Shown: positions 52,901 through 61,279, counted from the stretch's first letter. The stretch is 64,000 nt of DNA from Chelatococcus sp. (GCA_003248805.1 QFQY01000037.1:3422-67421); one strand, 5' to 3'. The notes: generated from the letters alone by a model not told the origin. Program-made: numbers and translations.

Positions 52901-53323
52901 CAGGGCGGACGGCGCCCCGAACAGGGCGCGCGCTCCGGCCGGCCGGAGCGCCCGCAGCAGGGCGGGCGGCGCGACGACCGCAGGCCGCGTGGCGGCGGAC
53001 GTCCCGGTTCCGCCCCCGGTCAGGAGCAGCCCGCGGCGCAGGCCGCCGGGGCGGAGGCGAGCCAGCAGCAGCGCCCGCCGCGGCGCGACGAACGAGCGCG
53101 GGACGACAGGAACCGGGGCGGGCGGCCGGACCGCGAGGAACGCGGCGGCCCCCGTCGCGAGGGCCAGCGCCCCGGCGGTCCCCGGCGCGACGAGCGTGGG
53201 GACCGCGGCGGCGAGCGCTTCCAGCAGCCCAGGCCCAGGCCTGCCGCACGCGAGCCCGATCCGGATTCGCCCTTCGCCAAGCTCGCCGCCCTGAAGGCGC
53301 AGCTCGAAGGCAGCAAGGACTGA
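49985..53323 (+). CDS. Suv3-like DExH RNA helicase with Arg/Gly-rich tail (1112 aa)
   Basis: Helicase motifs: Walker A LGPTNTGKTHLAIERM (about 21-36), PLRLLAREVYGRV, TVEAMP, FIAIDEIQLAADLDRGH (DEIQ), IGAGTM, AFSVEEVYAVAELIRR, VATDAIGMGLNLDVDHIAFA and FGQIAGRAGRH. This arrangement is the Suv3/MgpS-like RNA helicase branch, not a classical DEAD box. After residue 830 an acidic Ala/Glu region and then a basic RGG-like tail (DDRRPRGGGRPGS; RRDERARDDRNRGGRPD) up to LAALKAQLEGSKD suggest RNA binding. The start is TTG: a stop codon lies 15 bases upstream and no ATG is near. It forms a unit with the S4 gene 12 bases downstream. Confidence 0.9.
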   Translation: MPVASRPLPATARAHGVTAVLGPTNTGKTHLAIERMTAHPTGMIGLPLRLLAREVYGRVVEKVGAEAVALVTGEEKIKPERPRFWICTVEAMPRDLEVDFIAIDEIQLAADLDRGHVFTDRMLNRRGRAETMLIGAGTMRPVIEQLMPGVNVATRPRLSQLLFAGDRKITRLPPRSAIVAFSVEEVYAVAELIRRQKGGAAVVLGALSPRTRNAQVELYQSGDVDYLVATDAIGMGLNLDVDHIAFAADWKFDGHQFRRLNPAEFGQIAGRAGRHLRDGTFGTSGRCQPFEAELVEQIENHRFEPLRQLQWRSSELATHSVASLLESLNRQPNEAALTRALITEDQRTLEILAKDREVADLAHGRAAVERLWEVCGLPDYRKISPLQHADLATTLYLRLMRHGRLDPDWFGQQLATLDRTDGEIDTLSARISQVRTWSFVANRPDWLPDPEHWQGMARLVEDKLSDALHERIASRFVDRRTSVLLRRLRENAMLEAEVTTAGDVLVEGQHVGMLQGFRFTADPKAGGPEAKALNLAAMKALASEIEARAARLVLAGDDAFLLSHDGLVRWIGEPVARLVAGEKALEPRLRLLVEEHLTGPAREQVEARLTNWLKNHVTKLLGALQVLENATTLNGIARGIAYQAAEALGVLERAKVGEEMKALDQEGRAGLRQLGIRFGAFHLYVPALLKPAPRALAAQLWALKHGSPEQAGLDDISHLASSGRTSFQADKAVPKGLYRAAGYRVCGERAVRVDILERLADLIRPAIAYRPGVTAGAAPAGAADQDGFVVTGAMTSLVGCAGEDFASILRSLGYVSAKRPGPAITVPLLPAAATTPAATQAATVTSPANEGEAAAEAEPAVATDDAGETADAAPAPETPDVPVLTAQELAAQELGSADEPAPAAETASVADEAASAAPVPADAMLPPHPASEAEAGAAALETGAQPGEAGEVRAASTPAEPEEIEVWRPHRHQGGRRPEQGARSGRPERPQQGGRRDDRRPRGGGRPGSAPGQEQPAAQAAGAEASQQQRPPRRDERARDDRNRGGRPDREERGGPRREGQRPGGPRRDERGDRGGERFQQPRPRPAAREPDPDSPFAKLAALKAQLEGSKD

Positions 53324-53335
53324 GGGAATCCGGCG

Positions 53336-53650
53336 TTGCGGGACGATCGTCAGCGCCTCGACAAATGGCTCTGGTTCGCCCGCTTCGCCAAGACCAGGCC
53401 TGCCGCCGTGCGCCTGGCGGGGGACGGGCATGTCCGGATCGACGGGCGGCGGGTGACCAGCCCGGGCCACCCTCTCAAACTCGGCGACGTCCTGACGCTG
53501 GCCCTGGCGCATGCCACGGTGGTGGTCCGGATCGTCGCGCTCGGCGCAAGGCGCGGCCCTTACGAAGAGGCCCGGACACTCTACCAACGCCTGGACGGCG
53601 GCGGCGACGCCGAGGCGCAGGAGACCGGCGACGGCGGGGCCGACCCATGA
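53336..53650 (+). CDS. S4-domain RNA-binding protein, Hsp15-like (104 aa)
   Basis: An S4 fold: QRLDKWLWFARFAKTRPAAV, VRIDGRRVTSPGHPLKLGDV and LALAHATVVVRIVALGARRG match the HslR/Hsp15 type of S4 protein that binds structured or aberrant 50S RNA. The start is a TTG 12 bases after the helicase stop. It is cotranscribed with an RNA helicase, which supports a role in RNA or ribosome quality control. The stop codon (53648-53650) lies inside the left arm of a long palindrome. Confidence 0.85.
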   Translation: MRDDRQRLDKWLWFARFAKTRPAAVRLAGDGHVRIDGRRVTSPGHPLKLGDVLTLALAHATVVVRIVALGARRGPYEEARTLYQRLDGGGDAEAQETGDGGADP

Positions 53651-53678
53651 AATTCGTTTGCATGCAAACAAATTTCAT
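53647..53678. promoter_or_regulatory. 32-bp near-perfect palindrome, candidate operator
   Basis: The palindrome is symmetric about 53662/53663 with core GTTTGCATGCAAAC and outer arms ATGAAATTC/AAATTTCAT (one mismatch). The AT-rich dyad is unlike the GC-rich repeats nearby. It lies 142 bases upstream of fdxA. A TTGCATGCAA-type core is reminiscent of MarR-family operators, which is inference. Confidence 0.5.
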
Positions 53679-53819
53679 GGTGAGTTTCAGGCTGGATTTT
53701 TCGCTTTCGGCCGCCTATGCGAGGGTGAAATCTGCGAGGATTGGTCCGGACGGCCCGAAGGGCCACGTGCTCCGGGCTCTTTTCGAGGCGCCTCAGCGGA
53801 CTGGGAAGGACCGTCGACA

Positions 53820-54155
53820 ATGACCTATGTGGTCACCGAAAACTGCATCAAGTGCAAGTACATGGACTGTGTCGAGGTCTGTCCGGTCGACTGCTTCTAC
53901 GAAGGCGAGAACATGCTCGTCATCCACCCCGACGAGTGCATCGACTGCGGCGTCTGCGAGCCCGAATGCCCGGCGGAGGCGATCAAGCCGGACACCGAGC
54001 CCGGCCTCGAAAGCTGGCTGCAGCTCAACGCGAAATACGCGGCGAGCTGGCCGAATATCAGCCAGAAGAAGGATGCGCCGGCCGACGCCAAGGAGTTCGA
54101 CGGCAAGCCCGGCAAGCTCGATCTCTTCTCGCCGGAACCCGGCGCCGGCGACTGA
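53820..54155 (+). CDS. fdxA: 7Fe ferredoxin FdxA (111 aa)
   Basis: TYVVTENCIKCKYMDCVEVC and HPDECIDCGVCEPECP carry the ligands of one [3Fe-4S] and one [4Fe-4S] cluster (CxxxxxxC...C and CxxCxxCxxxC), followed by a long C-terminal extension (LESWLQLNAKYAASWPNIS) typical of alphaproteobacterial FdxA. It is a cytosolic electron carrier. The ATG at 53820 begins the family match; longer upstream frames run through the palindrome and are rejected. It is preceded by the S4 gene and followed by carD. Confidence 0.96.
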   Translation: MTYVVTENCIKCKYMDCVEVCPVDCFYEGENMLVIHPDECIDCGVCEPECPAEAIKPDTEPGLESWLQLNAKYAASWPNISQKKDAPADAKEFDGKPGKLDLFSPEPGAGD

Positions 54156-54549
54156 TCGCCGGGCCTTCCGAAGCAACGCGGAAACGCCTCTCGACGAGGG
54201 GCCGGCACGTTAACCAAACGTGGCCCGGGATGCCGGGGGCGGGCCACAAAGCACGTTTACCTTTGATTCGGCGTGTTTTTTATGATACATAATGGACCCA
54301 GTCGAACTGGTTCCGCATGCCCCTGCGCATTTTCCACAATTCGGGGCACCCCCTGACAGAAGGTCGATGTGAGCCACTGGCCGGAGCCAGGGTGATACGT
54401 CGTCGTCGCGGGCGGGAAGATGAAGCAATCGGCTGAGGGAGCGTGAGGCGGCGGGCCGAAGCCCGTGCCGCGTTCAGGCAAAATGCCTGCGGCCATCCGG
54501 CCGGAGGCGGATGATCGCGACGAGCGGTCTGGTCAGGAGTCGTAACGGC
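54156..54549 (+). promoter_or_regulatory. carD upstream region with candidate promoter
   Basis: 394 bases. A candidate promoter TTGATT (54263-54268), 17 bases, TACATA (54286-54291) lies in the only AT-rich part and would give a leader of about 250 bases before carD. The leader itself (54300-54549) has GC-rich stems but nothing recognisable. Confidence 0.35.
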
Positions 54550-55152
54550 ATGTCCACGGTGAAGAAAGCTGTTGTGCGCCAGGGGTTCAAGACGGGCGAA
54601 TACGTCGTCTACCCGTCCCATGGCGTCGGCCAGATCACGGCGATCGAAGAGCAGGAAGTCGCCGGCTTCAAGCTCGAACTCTTCGTGGTCAGCTTCTCCA
54701 AGGACAAGATGACCCTGCGCGTTCCTACCGGCAAGGCGGCCAGCGTCGGCCTGCGCAAGCTCGCCGATGCGGAGGCCGTCACCAAGGCGCTGACGACCCT
54801 GACGGGCCGCGCCCGCGTCAAGCGCACCATGTGGTCGCGCCGCGCGCAGGAATACGAGGCGAAGATCAACTCGGGCGATCTCGTCGCGATCGCCGAGGTC
54901 GTGCGCGACCTGTATCGCTCCGACGCCCAGCCCGAGCAGTCCTATTCCGAGCGCCAGCTCTACGAGGCCGCCGTCGACCGCATGACCCGCGAGATCGCGG
55001 TGGTCGAGGACGTGACGGAGACCGAGGCGCTGAAGAAGATCGAGGCTCAGCTCGCCAAGTCGCCGCGCCGCGCCGCCAAGGGCGAGCAGGCCGAGGCCGC
55101 CGATGCCGAGATCGAGGGCGACAACGACGACATGCAGGAAGAGGCCGCCTGA
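54550..55152 (+). CDS. carD: CarD-family transcription regulator (200 aa)
   Basis: An N-terminal Tudor-like RNA polymerase interaction domain (FKTGEYVVYPSHGVGQITAI; FVVSFSKDKMTLRVPTGKA) is followed by a helical DNA-contact domain (RARVKRTMWSRRAQEYEAKI; DLVAIAEVVRDLYRS; YSERQLYEAAVDRMTREIAV) and an acidic tail. CarD stabilises open promoter complexes at many promoters. The ATG at 54550 is chosen because the family match starts there (MSTVKKAVVRQGF). It is the last gene of the helicase - S4 - fdxA - carD region and ends in a strong terminator. Confidence 0.96.
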   Translation: MSTVKKAVVRQGFKTGEYVVYPSHGVGQITAIEEQEVAGFKLELFVVSFSKDKMTLRVPTGKAASVGLRKLADAEAVTKALTTLTGRARVKRTMWSRRAQEYEAKINSGDLVAIAEVVRDLYRSDAQPEQSYSERQLYEAAVDRMTREIAVVEDVTETEALKKIEAQLAKSPRRAAKGEQAEAADAEIEGDNDDMQEEAA

Positions 55153-55179
55153 GCGCGCTGCATCCTTCCGGAATCCGAG

Positions 55180-55207
55180 GACCCGGCGGGCGACCGCCGG
55201 GTCTTTT
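55180..55207 (+). terminator. Rho-independent terminator after carD
   Basis: A perfect 10-bp stem, GACCCGGCGG (55180-55189) with CCGCCGGGTC (55194-55203), then TTTT. Confidence 0.9.
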
Positions 55208-55257
55208 CGTATCGGCAGGGCGGCGTTGCAGGACTGCGGCGCGGCTCTCGGGCGCTT

Positions 55258-56745
55258 CTATTCCGCGACGATCTTGTAGCGCTCGCCCGGGGTCAGGGGG
55301 CCGTCGCGCTCGAGGCCGTTCAGCAGCAGGAAGAGCTCGAGCGGCCGGTCCTGCTCCTGCATGCGTTCCGCCATCGCGGCTGCGGTATCCCCCGCCGTCG
55401 CGGCGACGAGCCTGATCTGCATCGGACGCACGGCCTGCGCCTCGGCGGGGCTGAGCGCACGGAAGCTCTCGATCACCCTGCGCATCGCGCGCTCGGGGTC
55501 GTTGCCGTCGCGACCGGCGAGGATGAAGCGATAGACGCGGTCGCCGGCATCGACGGCGGCAAGCCGGAAGCTCCAGTCCTTGCCCCGGCCGGCGGCGACG
55601 ACGGCCGGCCGGCCGCCGATCTCGCGCGTCTCGACGGCGACGGTCTCCACGCCCTCGATCCAGCCCGCGGCGACATAGGCTTCGAGGGTCTGGCCATCCT
55701 TCAGCGTCACGGAATCGAAGCGCAGAGCCTGGGCCCCGTTGGCGCTGACGCCGATGACCATGTCGCGCGCCGCCTCCAGGCTGAAATCCTCGGGAGCCGC
55801 GAAGGTGATGCGCAGGGCGCTGTTGACGTAGCGCCGGCCGCGCACGACGCCGTCGCGCGGATCATCGCCATAGGCGAGGCCGTCGATGGCGGCGAGCCAG
55901 CGGCCGCGATCCCGCTCGCCGATACCGGGCGCGCCGATCTGGCGCGCGGCGGCCGTCGCGGCCGCGATGCGCTCGGGCGTCTGCGGGTGGCTCGAGAGCA
56001 TGTCGAGGCGCTTGTCCTCGGCGCTGGCCCCCTGCGCACGGCTGCGGAAGGCGGTGTTGCGGCCGAGCGCCGACAGGAACCGGCCCGCCCCGTAAGGATC
56101 GTACCCCGCCCGCGAGATGTTGCGCACGCTGAGCTGATCGGCCTCCAGCTCCTGCTGGCGGGAGAACCTGGCCAGCGAGACCTTGAAGCCGGCCTGAACG
56201 GCGGCGCCCTGGGCGGGATCCCGCAGAACCTGGGAGACGACCTGGCTGACCAGGGCCGATTCCGCCTCCCGCTCGGCCCGTTCGACGGCGTGCTGAGCGG
56301 TGACGTGCGCGATCTCATGCGCGAGCACGGATGCGATCTCGGAGGTGTCGCTGGCGAGCACCAGCAGCCCGCGCGTGACGTAGAGTCGCCCGTTCGGCAG
56401 CGCGAAGGCGTTGACCGCCGGGGAGTTCAGGATCGTCACCTCATAGGTCCCGATCCGGCCTTCTCCGGCTTTCGCGAGGCGCTGCACCACGTCGTCGAGC
56501 GCCGCGCGCGCCTTGGGCGCCTTGTATTCGCCGCCGAAGGCGGCGAGCAGGCGCTGATGCTCCCGATCGGAGGCGCTCTGGACGGCCCCGAGGCGCGGCG
56601 CGAGTTCGCCACCCGCCTGCGAGGTCGGTGGCAGCAGGGCGCTCTGCTCTCCGCCCAGGCAGCCCGCGAGCAGGGCTCCCGTCAGCGAGAGGGCCGCCAG
56701 CCGCCTCGGCAGAGACGATGCTCCTTGCCGCCAGAAAGTCCGCAT
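55258..56745 (-). CDS. M48-family lipoprotein metalloprotease, BepA-like (495 aa)
   Basis: A lipoprotein signal (LAALSLTGALLAGC) precedes an M48 domain: VTILNSPAVNAFALPNGRLY, SVLAHEIAHVTAQHAVERAE (HExxH about 142-146), RQQELEADQLSVRNISRAG (third ligand Glu) and a helical region. From about residue 380 there is a C-terminal domain ending GPLTPGERYKIVAE, which looks like a LysM-type or TPR-like segment. It is a periplasmic zinc protease with a likely role in outer-membrane protein quality control. The ATG at 56745 lies 4 bases after the upstream stop; a start at 56772 would overlap that gene. Confidence 0.88.
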   Translation of the reverse strand: MRTFWRQGASSLPRRLAALSLTGALLAGCLGGEQSALLPPTSQAGGELAPRLGAVQSASDREHQRLLAAFGGEYKAPKARAALDDVVQRLAKAGEGRIGTYEVTILNSPAVNAFALPNGRLYVTRGLLVLASDTSEIASVLAHEIAHVTAQHAVERAEREAESALVSQVVSQVLRDPAQGAAVQAGFKVSLARFSRQQELEADQLSVRNISRAGYDPYGAGRFLSALGRNTAFRSRAQGASAEDKRLDMLSSHPQTPERIAAATAAARQIGAPGIGERDRGRWLAAIDGLAYGDDPRDGVVRGRRYVNSALRITFAAPEDFSLEAARDMVIGVSANGAQALRFDSVTLKDGQTLEAYVAAGWIEGVETVAVETREIGGRPAVVAAGRGKDWSFRLAAVDAGDRVYRFILAGRDGNDPERAMRRVIESFRALSPAEAQAVRPMQIRLVAATAGDTAAAMAERMQEQDRPLELFLLLNGLERDGPLTPGERYKIVAE

Positions 56746-56749
56746 GACG

Positions 56750-57514
56750 TCAGTCGACGAGTTCCAGCGCAAATCTCGATCTCACTTCCAGCAGGAGACC
56801 GTCTCTGCCTGATAGGATGCCGCGCGCGCGCAAGCGTTTACCGCCCAGCGCCGCCACGGTCCAGCCGCCATCCTTCAATTCGCGCCAGAGTTGCCGTGAC
56901 AGCATCACCGATGCCGCCTCGCCGCGCCGGCGCGAGAAGTTCAGATAGGTGTAACGCGAGCGCTCTCCCACGGACGCGATCCGCCCCTCCAGCAGGATGA
57001 TCTGCCCTGCATGCGCCCGCAGCGCGGCGAGATCATGACCGTCGACCAAGGCGGCGGCACCGTCCGCCGCGACGGCGGAGGCTCCTTTCGCGACGGCCGC
57101 CCGCAATTCGGCGCTGCAGCCATCCTGTCCCGGCTCGGGCAGGAAGGCGGCGGCGCCCGCCCTCAGCAGCGATGCGGCGATGTCCTCGGCCGGCCCGCCC
57201 TCCCCGCCGCCCGCAGCGAACAGCCGGGCCGGCAGACGGCCCCAGCGATCGGCCCCCGGCAGCGTGACGAGCTTGAGGTCACGGCCGTTCCAGGCCGAAA
57301 GGGACGCGGCGAAGCGCCGGGCCTCGGGCCCATCCTGTCGCGGCGCGATGCCGACGAGGCGCAGCGAGCGCCCGTCCGCGAGCACGGGATCGCCGGCGGC
57401 GTCGACGCCCGCGAGCCGCACCGACGGCAGTTCGGGAGAAAAGCCCGGGCATGAGGGCTCTGCGCCAACGGCAGAGGCCGGAAGCAGGAACAGGGCGGCT
57501 GCCACGAATCTCAA
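56750..57514 (-). CDS. Thermonuclease-like exported protein (254 aa)
   Basis: An SNase-like barrel (LAGVDAAGDPVLADGRSLRL; LVGIAPRQDGPEARRFAA; LVTLPGADRWGRLPARLF) with a signal peptide (FVAAALFLLPASAVGA). A second OB-like part has IILLEGRIASVGERSRYTYL. The expected catalytic arginines are only partly recognisable, so nuclease activity is uncertain. The start is TTG 57514 (GTG 57505 is an alternative); longer ATG frames overlap the dehydrogenase gene. Its stop is adjacent to the M48 start, so the two are coupled. It follows the dehydrogenase gene after 37 bases. Confidence 0.7.
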   Translation of the reverse strand: MRFVAAALFLLPASAVGAEPSCPGFSPELPSVRLAGVDAAGDPVLADGRSLRLVGIAPRQDGPEARRFAASLSAWNGRDLKLVTLPGADRWGRLPARLFAAGGGEGGPAEDIAASLLRAGAAAFLPEPGQDGCSAELRAAVAKGASAVAADGAAALVDGHDLAALRAHAGQIILLEGRIASVGERSRYTYLNFSRRRGEAASVMLSRQLWRELKDGGWTVAALGGKRLRARGILSGRDGLLLEVRSRFALELVD

Positions 57515-57551
57515 GCCGCCCCCCCGATCCGCCTTCCGCGCGGCGGCCGGG

Positions 57552-58892
57552 CTACGCCTTGAACAGATGCGCGCCCGAAAGCCCCCTGCGCGCGCAGACA
57601 TTGCGCGTGTCGACGACGAGCTTGGCATGGCGCGCGACGAGCGCATAGTCGACATCGTCATGGTCCGTCGCGATCAGGACGGCGTCGACCTCGGCCAGCG
57701 CCGCGTCCGTCAGCGCGACGCTCGCGCGCCCCGCCAGCGCCGGATGGCGCCGCGTCGGCGCGATCAGCGGAATATGCGGATCGTGATAGGAGGCGCAGCC
57801 GCCACGGGCCTCGATCAGCTCCATCAGCTTGAGCGAGGGGCTCTCGCGCGTGTCCTCGATGTTCTTCTTGTAGGCGAGGCCGAGCACGAGGATGCGCGCG
57901 CCGCCGAGCGGCCGGCCGCGCTCGCGGTCGAGCAGCGTCGCCAGCCTGTCCACCACCCGATAGGGCATCTCGGTGTTGACCTCGCCCGCGAGCTCGATGA
58001 AGCGCGTGGCGATGTCGAATTCGCGCGCCTTCCAGGTGAGATAGAACGGGTCGATCGGGATGCAGTGCCCGCCGAGGCCGGGGCCGGGATAGAACGGCAT
58101 GTAGCCGAAGGGCTTGGTCTTGGCGGCCTCGATCACCTCCCAGATGTCGATGCCCATCGCCGAGTAGACCTGCTTCAGCTCGTTGACGAGCGCGATATTG
58201 ACCGCCCGGAAGATGTTCTCGGTCAGCTTCACCGCCTCGGCGGTCGCCGCCGAGGAGACCGGCACCGTCTTCACCACGAGCGCGGCATAGAGCGCGTCGG
58301 CGATGGCGCGCGCGTCCTCGTCGTCGGCGCCCACGATCTTGGGGATGTCGGAGGTGCCGTAATGCGGGTTGCCGGGGTCCTCGCGCTCCGGCGAATAGGC
58401 GAGATGGAAGTCGCGGCCGGATTTGAGCCCCGACGCTTTCTCCAGAATCGGAAGCATCACCTCGGCCGTGGTGCCGGGCCAGGTCGTGGATTCGAGCACG
58501 ACGAGTTGCCCCGGGCGAAGCCGCCGCGCGATCTCCTCGGTGGTCTTCACCACATAGGACAGGTCGGGCTCGCGATGGCGCGAGAGCGGCGTCGGCACGG
58601 CGATGAGCAAAGCATCCGGCTCGGCCAGCCGGTCGAAATCGGCGGTGGCGCGGAACCGGCCGGCGGCGACGGCCTCGGCGATCGTCTCCATCGGGATATG
58701 CTTGATCGTGCTCGTGCCGGCGTTGATCTGGCCGACGCGCACCTCGTCGATGTCGAAGCCGACGACCCGGAAGCCCTGGCGCAGCGCCGCCAGCGCCAGC
58801 GGAATGCCGACATAGCCGAGCCCGATCACGCCGATGACGGCGGAGCGATCCCGGATGCTCTCGAGGAGCCGCTGCGGAGAAGGATGTGCCAC
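57552..58892 (-). CDS. UDP-sugar 6-dehydrogenase, WbpA/UDP-GlcNAc dehydrogenase type (446 aa)
   Basis: An NAD-binding start (IGVIGLGYVGIPLALAAL), YSPEREDPGN, the central helix ENIFRAVNIALVNELKQVYS, catalytic GLGGHCIPIDPFYL (Cys about 275), AYKKNIEDTRESPSLKLMEL and a C-terminal UDP-binding domain match nucleotide-sugar dehydrogenases acting on UDP-N-acetylhexosamines. The product would be a UDP-uronic acid for a surface polysaccharide or O antigen. No glycosyltransferases are adjacent. It is divergent from nadE. Confidence 0.92.
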   Translation of the reverse strand: MAHPSPQRLLESIRDRSAVIGVIGLGYVGIPLALAALRQGFRVVGFDIDEVRVGQINAGTSTIKHIPMETIAEAVAAGRFRATADFDRLAEPDALLIAVPTPLSRHREPDLSYVVKTTEEIARRLRPGQLVVLESTTWPGTTAEVMLPILEKASGLKSGRDFHLAYSPEREDPGNPHYGTSDIPKIVGADDEDARAIADALYAALVVKTVPVSSAATAEAVKLTENIFRAVNIALVNELKQVYSAMGIDIWEVIEAAKTKPFGYMPFYPGPGLGGHCIPIDPFYLTWKAREFDIATRFIELAGEVNTEMPYRVVDRLATLLDRERGRPLGGARILVLGLAYKKNIEDTRESPSLKLMELIEARGGCASYHDPHIPLIAPTRRHPALAGRASVALTDAALAEVDAVLIATDHDDVDYALVARHAKLVVDTRNVCARRGLSGAHLFKA

Positions 58893-59078
58893 GCGTGCCT
58901 CACATGCGGATGGGCGGCGCGTGCCGTCCCAGCGGTCAGAGGCTCCCTCTCAGACTTGCCGCGCCGCGTCAAATCTCCGCGCCTCGCGGCTGGCGCGGCC
59001 CTTCCCTGCCGCACTCGCCCTTGCTGGCCGCGCCCCGCCTGCGCGATAAGCGAGGGCGAGCGCCGGACGAAAGAGACG

Positions 59079-61118
59079 ATGAGCTTCCTCAACCTCCACG
59101 AACAGGGTTTCGTCCGCATCGCCTGCGCGGCGCCGCGACTCAGGGTGGCCGATCCGGCCTTCAACGTCGCCGAGACCCTCGCGATGCTGCGCCGCGCGGA
59201 TGCGCAGGGCGCCTCGGTCACGCTCTTTCCCGAACTCGGGATCAGCGCCTATGCGATCGACGACCTGCTGCAGCAGCACGCGCTGCTCGACGCGGTCGAG
59301 GCCGCATTGGGCCGGCTCGTCGAGGAAAGCCGCTCGCTGAAGACCGTCGCCGTCGTCGGCGCGCCGCTGCGGATCGAGGACCGGCTGTTCAACTGCGCCG
59401 TGGCGATCCATCGCGGACGCATCCTCGCCGCCGTGCCGAAGACCTATCTGCCGAACTACCGCGAGTTCTACGAGCGCCGCCAGTTCTCCTCCGGCGAGCG
59501 CGTCGGCGCGACCTGGACGACGCTGGTCGGCCAGGAGGTGCCCTTCGGGACCGACATCCTGCTGCAGGCGACGGACCTGCCCGATCTCACGCTCCATATG
59601 GAGATCTGCGAGGACGTCTGGACGCCGATCCCGCCCTCCTCCTTCGCCGCGCTCGCGGGCGCGACCGTGCTGCTCAACCTTTCGGCCAGCAACGTCACCA
59701 TCGGCAAGGCGGACTGGCGCCATAACCTGTGCAAGACCCAGTCGGGGCGCTGCATCGCGGCCTACGCCTATTCCGCCGCCGGCACGGGCGAATCGACCAC
59801 CGACCTCGCCTGGGACGGGCAGGCGATGATCTACGAGAACGGCGCGCTGATGGCCGAGGCCGAGCGCTTCGCCGCCGAGCCGCAGCTCATTCTCGCCGAT
59901 ATCGACCTGGAGCGGCTGGTGATGGACCGGCTGCGCCAGACGACCTTCGGCGACAGCGCCGACACCCATCGCGAGAGGCTCGCCTTCCGGCGCGTCGACT
60001 TCGCGCTGGAGCCGGACCGGACGAGCGATCTCGGGCTGATGCGCTCAGTCGAGCGCTTCCCCTTCGTGCCGAGCGACGACGCCAGGCTGAACGAGCTCTG
60101 CTACGAGGCCTACAACATCCAGTCGCACGGCCTGCGCAAGCGCCTGGAAAGCGCGCGGGTCGAGCGGATCGTGATCGGCGTCTCGGGCGGCCTCGACTCG
60201 ACGCAGGCGCTGCTGGTGGCGGCCCATACGGTCGATGCGCTGGGCCTGCCGCGCGAGAACATCCTTGCGTACACGCTGCCGGCCTTCGCCACGAGCAGCG
60301 GGACCAAGGCCAATGCCTGGCGGCTGATGAAGGCGCTGGGCGTCAGCGCAGCCGAGATCGACATGACCCCGGCCTGCCGGCAGATGCTGGAAGACATCGG
60401 CCACCCCTTCGCCCGCGGCAAGAAGGTCTACGACATCACCTTCGAGAACGTGCAGGCCGGAGCGCGAACCTCGGTGCTGTTCCGGCTCGCCAATCTGAAC
60501 AACGGCATCGTGCTCGGCACGGGGGACCTCTCGGAGCTGGCGCTCGGCTGGGCGACCTATGGCGTCGGCGACCACATGTCCCACTACAACGTCAACGGCT
60601 CGGTGCCGAAGACGCTGATCCAGCATCTGATCCGCTGGGTGGCGCAGTCGGAACGCTTCGGAGCGGAAGCATCGGCCGCGATGCTCGACATCCTCGCCAC
60701 CGAGATCTCGCCGGAGCTGGTGCCCGGCGACGGCGACAAGCCGGCGCAGAAGACCGAGGATTTCGTCGGCCCCTATGCGCTGCAGGACTTCAACCTGTTC
60801 TACACCACGCGCTACGGCTTCCGCCCGAGCAAGACCGCCTTCCTCTCCTGGCATGCCTGGCGCGACGCCGAGGCCGGCGCCTGGCCGCCGCATATCGAGG
60901 ACAACCGGCGCGTCGCCTACGACCTCCCGGTGATCCGCAAATGGCTCGGCGTCTTCCTGCGGCGCTTCTTCGAGACCAGCCAGTTCAAGCGCTCGGCGCT
61001 GCCGAACGGGCCGAAAGTGTCCTCCGGCGGCTCCCTCTCGCCGCGCGGCGACTGGCGCGCGCCGAGCGATTCATCGGCGGCTCCATGGCTGGCGGATTGG
61101 GAGCGGATCCCGGAGTGA
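59079..61118 (+). CDS. nadE: Glutamine-dependent NAD+ synthetase (679 aa)
   Basis: An N-terminal nitrilase-type glutaminase domain has the Glu-Lys-Cys triad regions TLFPELGISAYAIDDLL, PKTYLPNYREFYERRQF and MEICEDVWTPIPPSS. The C-terminal NAD synthetase has GVSGGLDSTQALLVA (P-loop, about 367), LANLNNGIVLGTGDLSELAL, GDHMSHYNVNGSVPKTLIQ and a terminal helical part. It makes NAD+ from deamido-NAD+ with ammonia channelled from glutamine. The ATG at 59079 begins the family sequence and is preceded by AAGAGA. This is the last core gene before the accessory patch. Confidence 0.96.
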   Translation: MSFLNLHEQGFVRIACAAPRLRVADPAFNVAETLAMLRRADAQGASVTLFPELGISAYAIDDLLQQHALLDAVEAALGRLVEESRSLKTVAVVGAPLRIEDRLFNCAVAIHRGRILAAVPKTYLPNYREFYERRQFSSGERVGATWTTLVGQEVPFGTDILLQATDLPDLTLHMEICEDVWTPIPPSSFAALAGATVLLNLSASNVTIGKADWRHNLCKTQSGRCIAAYAYSAAGTGESTTDLAWDGQAMIYENGALMAEAERFAAEPQLILADIDLERLVMDRLRQTTFGDSADTHRERLAFRRVDFALEPDRTSDLGLMRSVERFPFVPSDDARLNELCYEAYNIQSHGLRKRLESARVERIVIGVSGGLDSTQALLVAAHTVDALGLPRENILAYTLPAFATSSGTKANAWRLMKALGVSAAEIDMTPACRQMLEDIGHPFARGKKVYDITFENVQAGARTSVLFRLANLNNGIVLGTGDLSELALGWATYGVGDHMSHYNVNGSVPKTLIQHLIRWVAQSERFGAEASAAMLDILATEISPELVPGDGDKPAQKTEDFVGPYALQDFNLFYTTRYGFRPSKTAFLSWHAWRDAEAGAWPPHIEDNRRVAYDLPVIRKWLGVFLRRFFETSQFKRSALPNGPKVSSGGSLSPRGDWRAPSDSSAAPWLADWERIPE

Positions 61119-61279
61119 GCGGAGGCGTCTGGGCCATCGGCTCACTCAGGACGCCTGGTCGCGGCGGCTGGTGGCCCGTTGCTGCCGCCCGGAATGTCCG
61201 CACTTGGGCTGTTCGATTCAGGCCAACTCCTTGGCGTGAGACGCGATTGCGAGCACATCAGCCAGCGACCGTTCATGAT

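Noticed and set aside
49712..53671. A 1319-codon open frame on the minus strand opposite the helicase gene
   Set aside because: It is a GC-rich antisense shadow: the plus strand has all helicase motifs in order, while the minus frame has no recognisable domain and covers intergenic DNA.
53511..53819. An N-terminal extension of FdxA reading back through the palindrome
   Set aside because: The ferredoxin family begins at the Met at 53820; the extension is not conserved-looking and overlaps the S4 gene.
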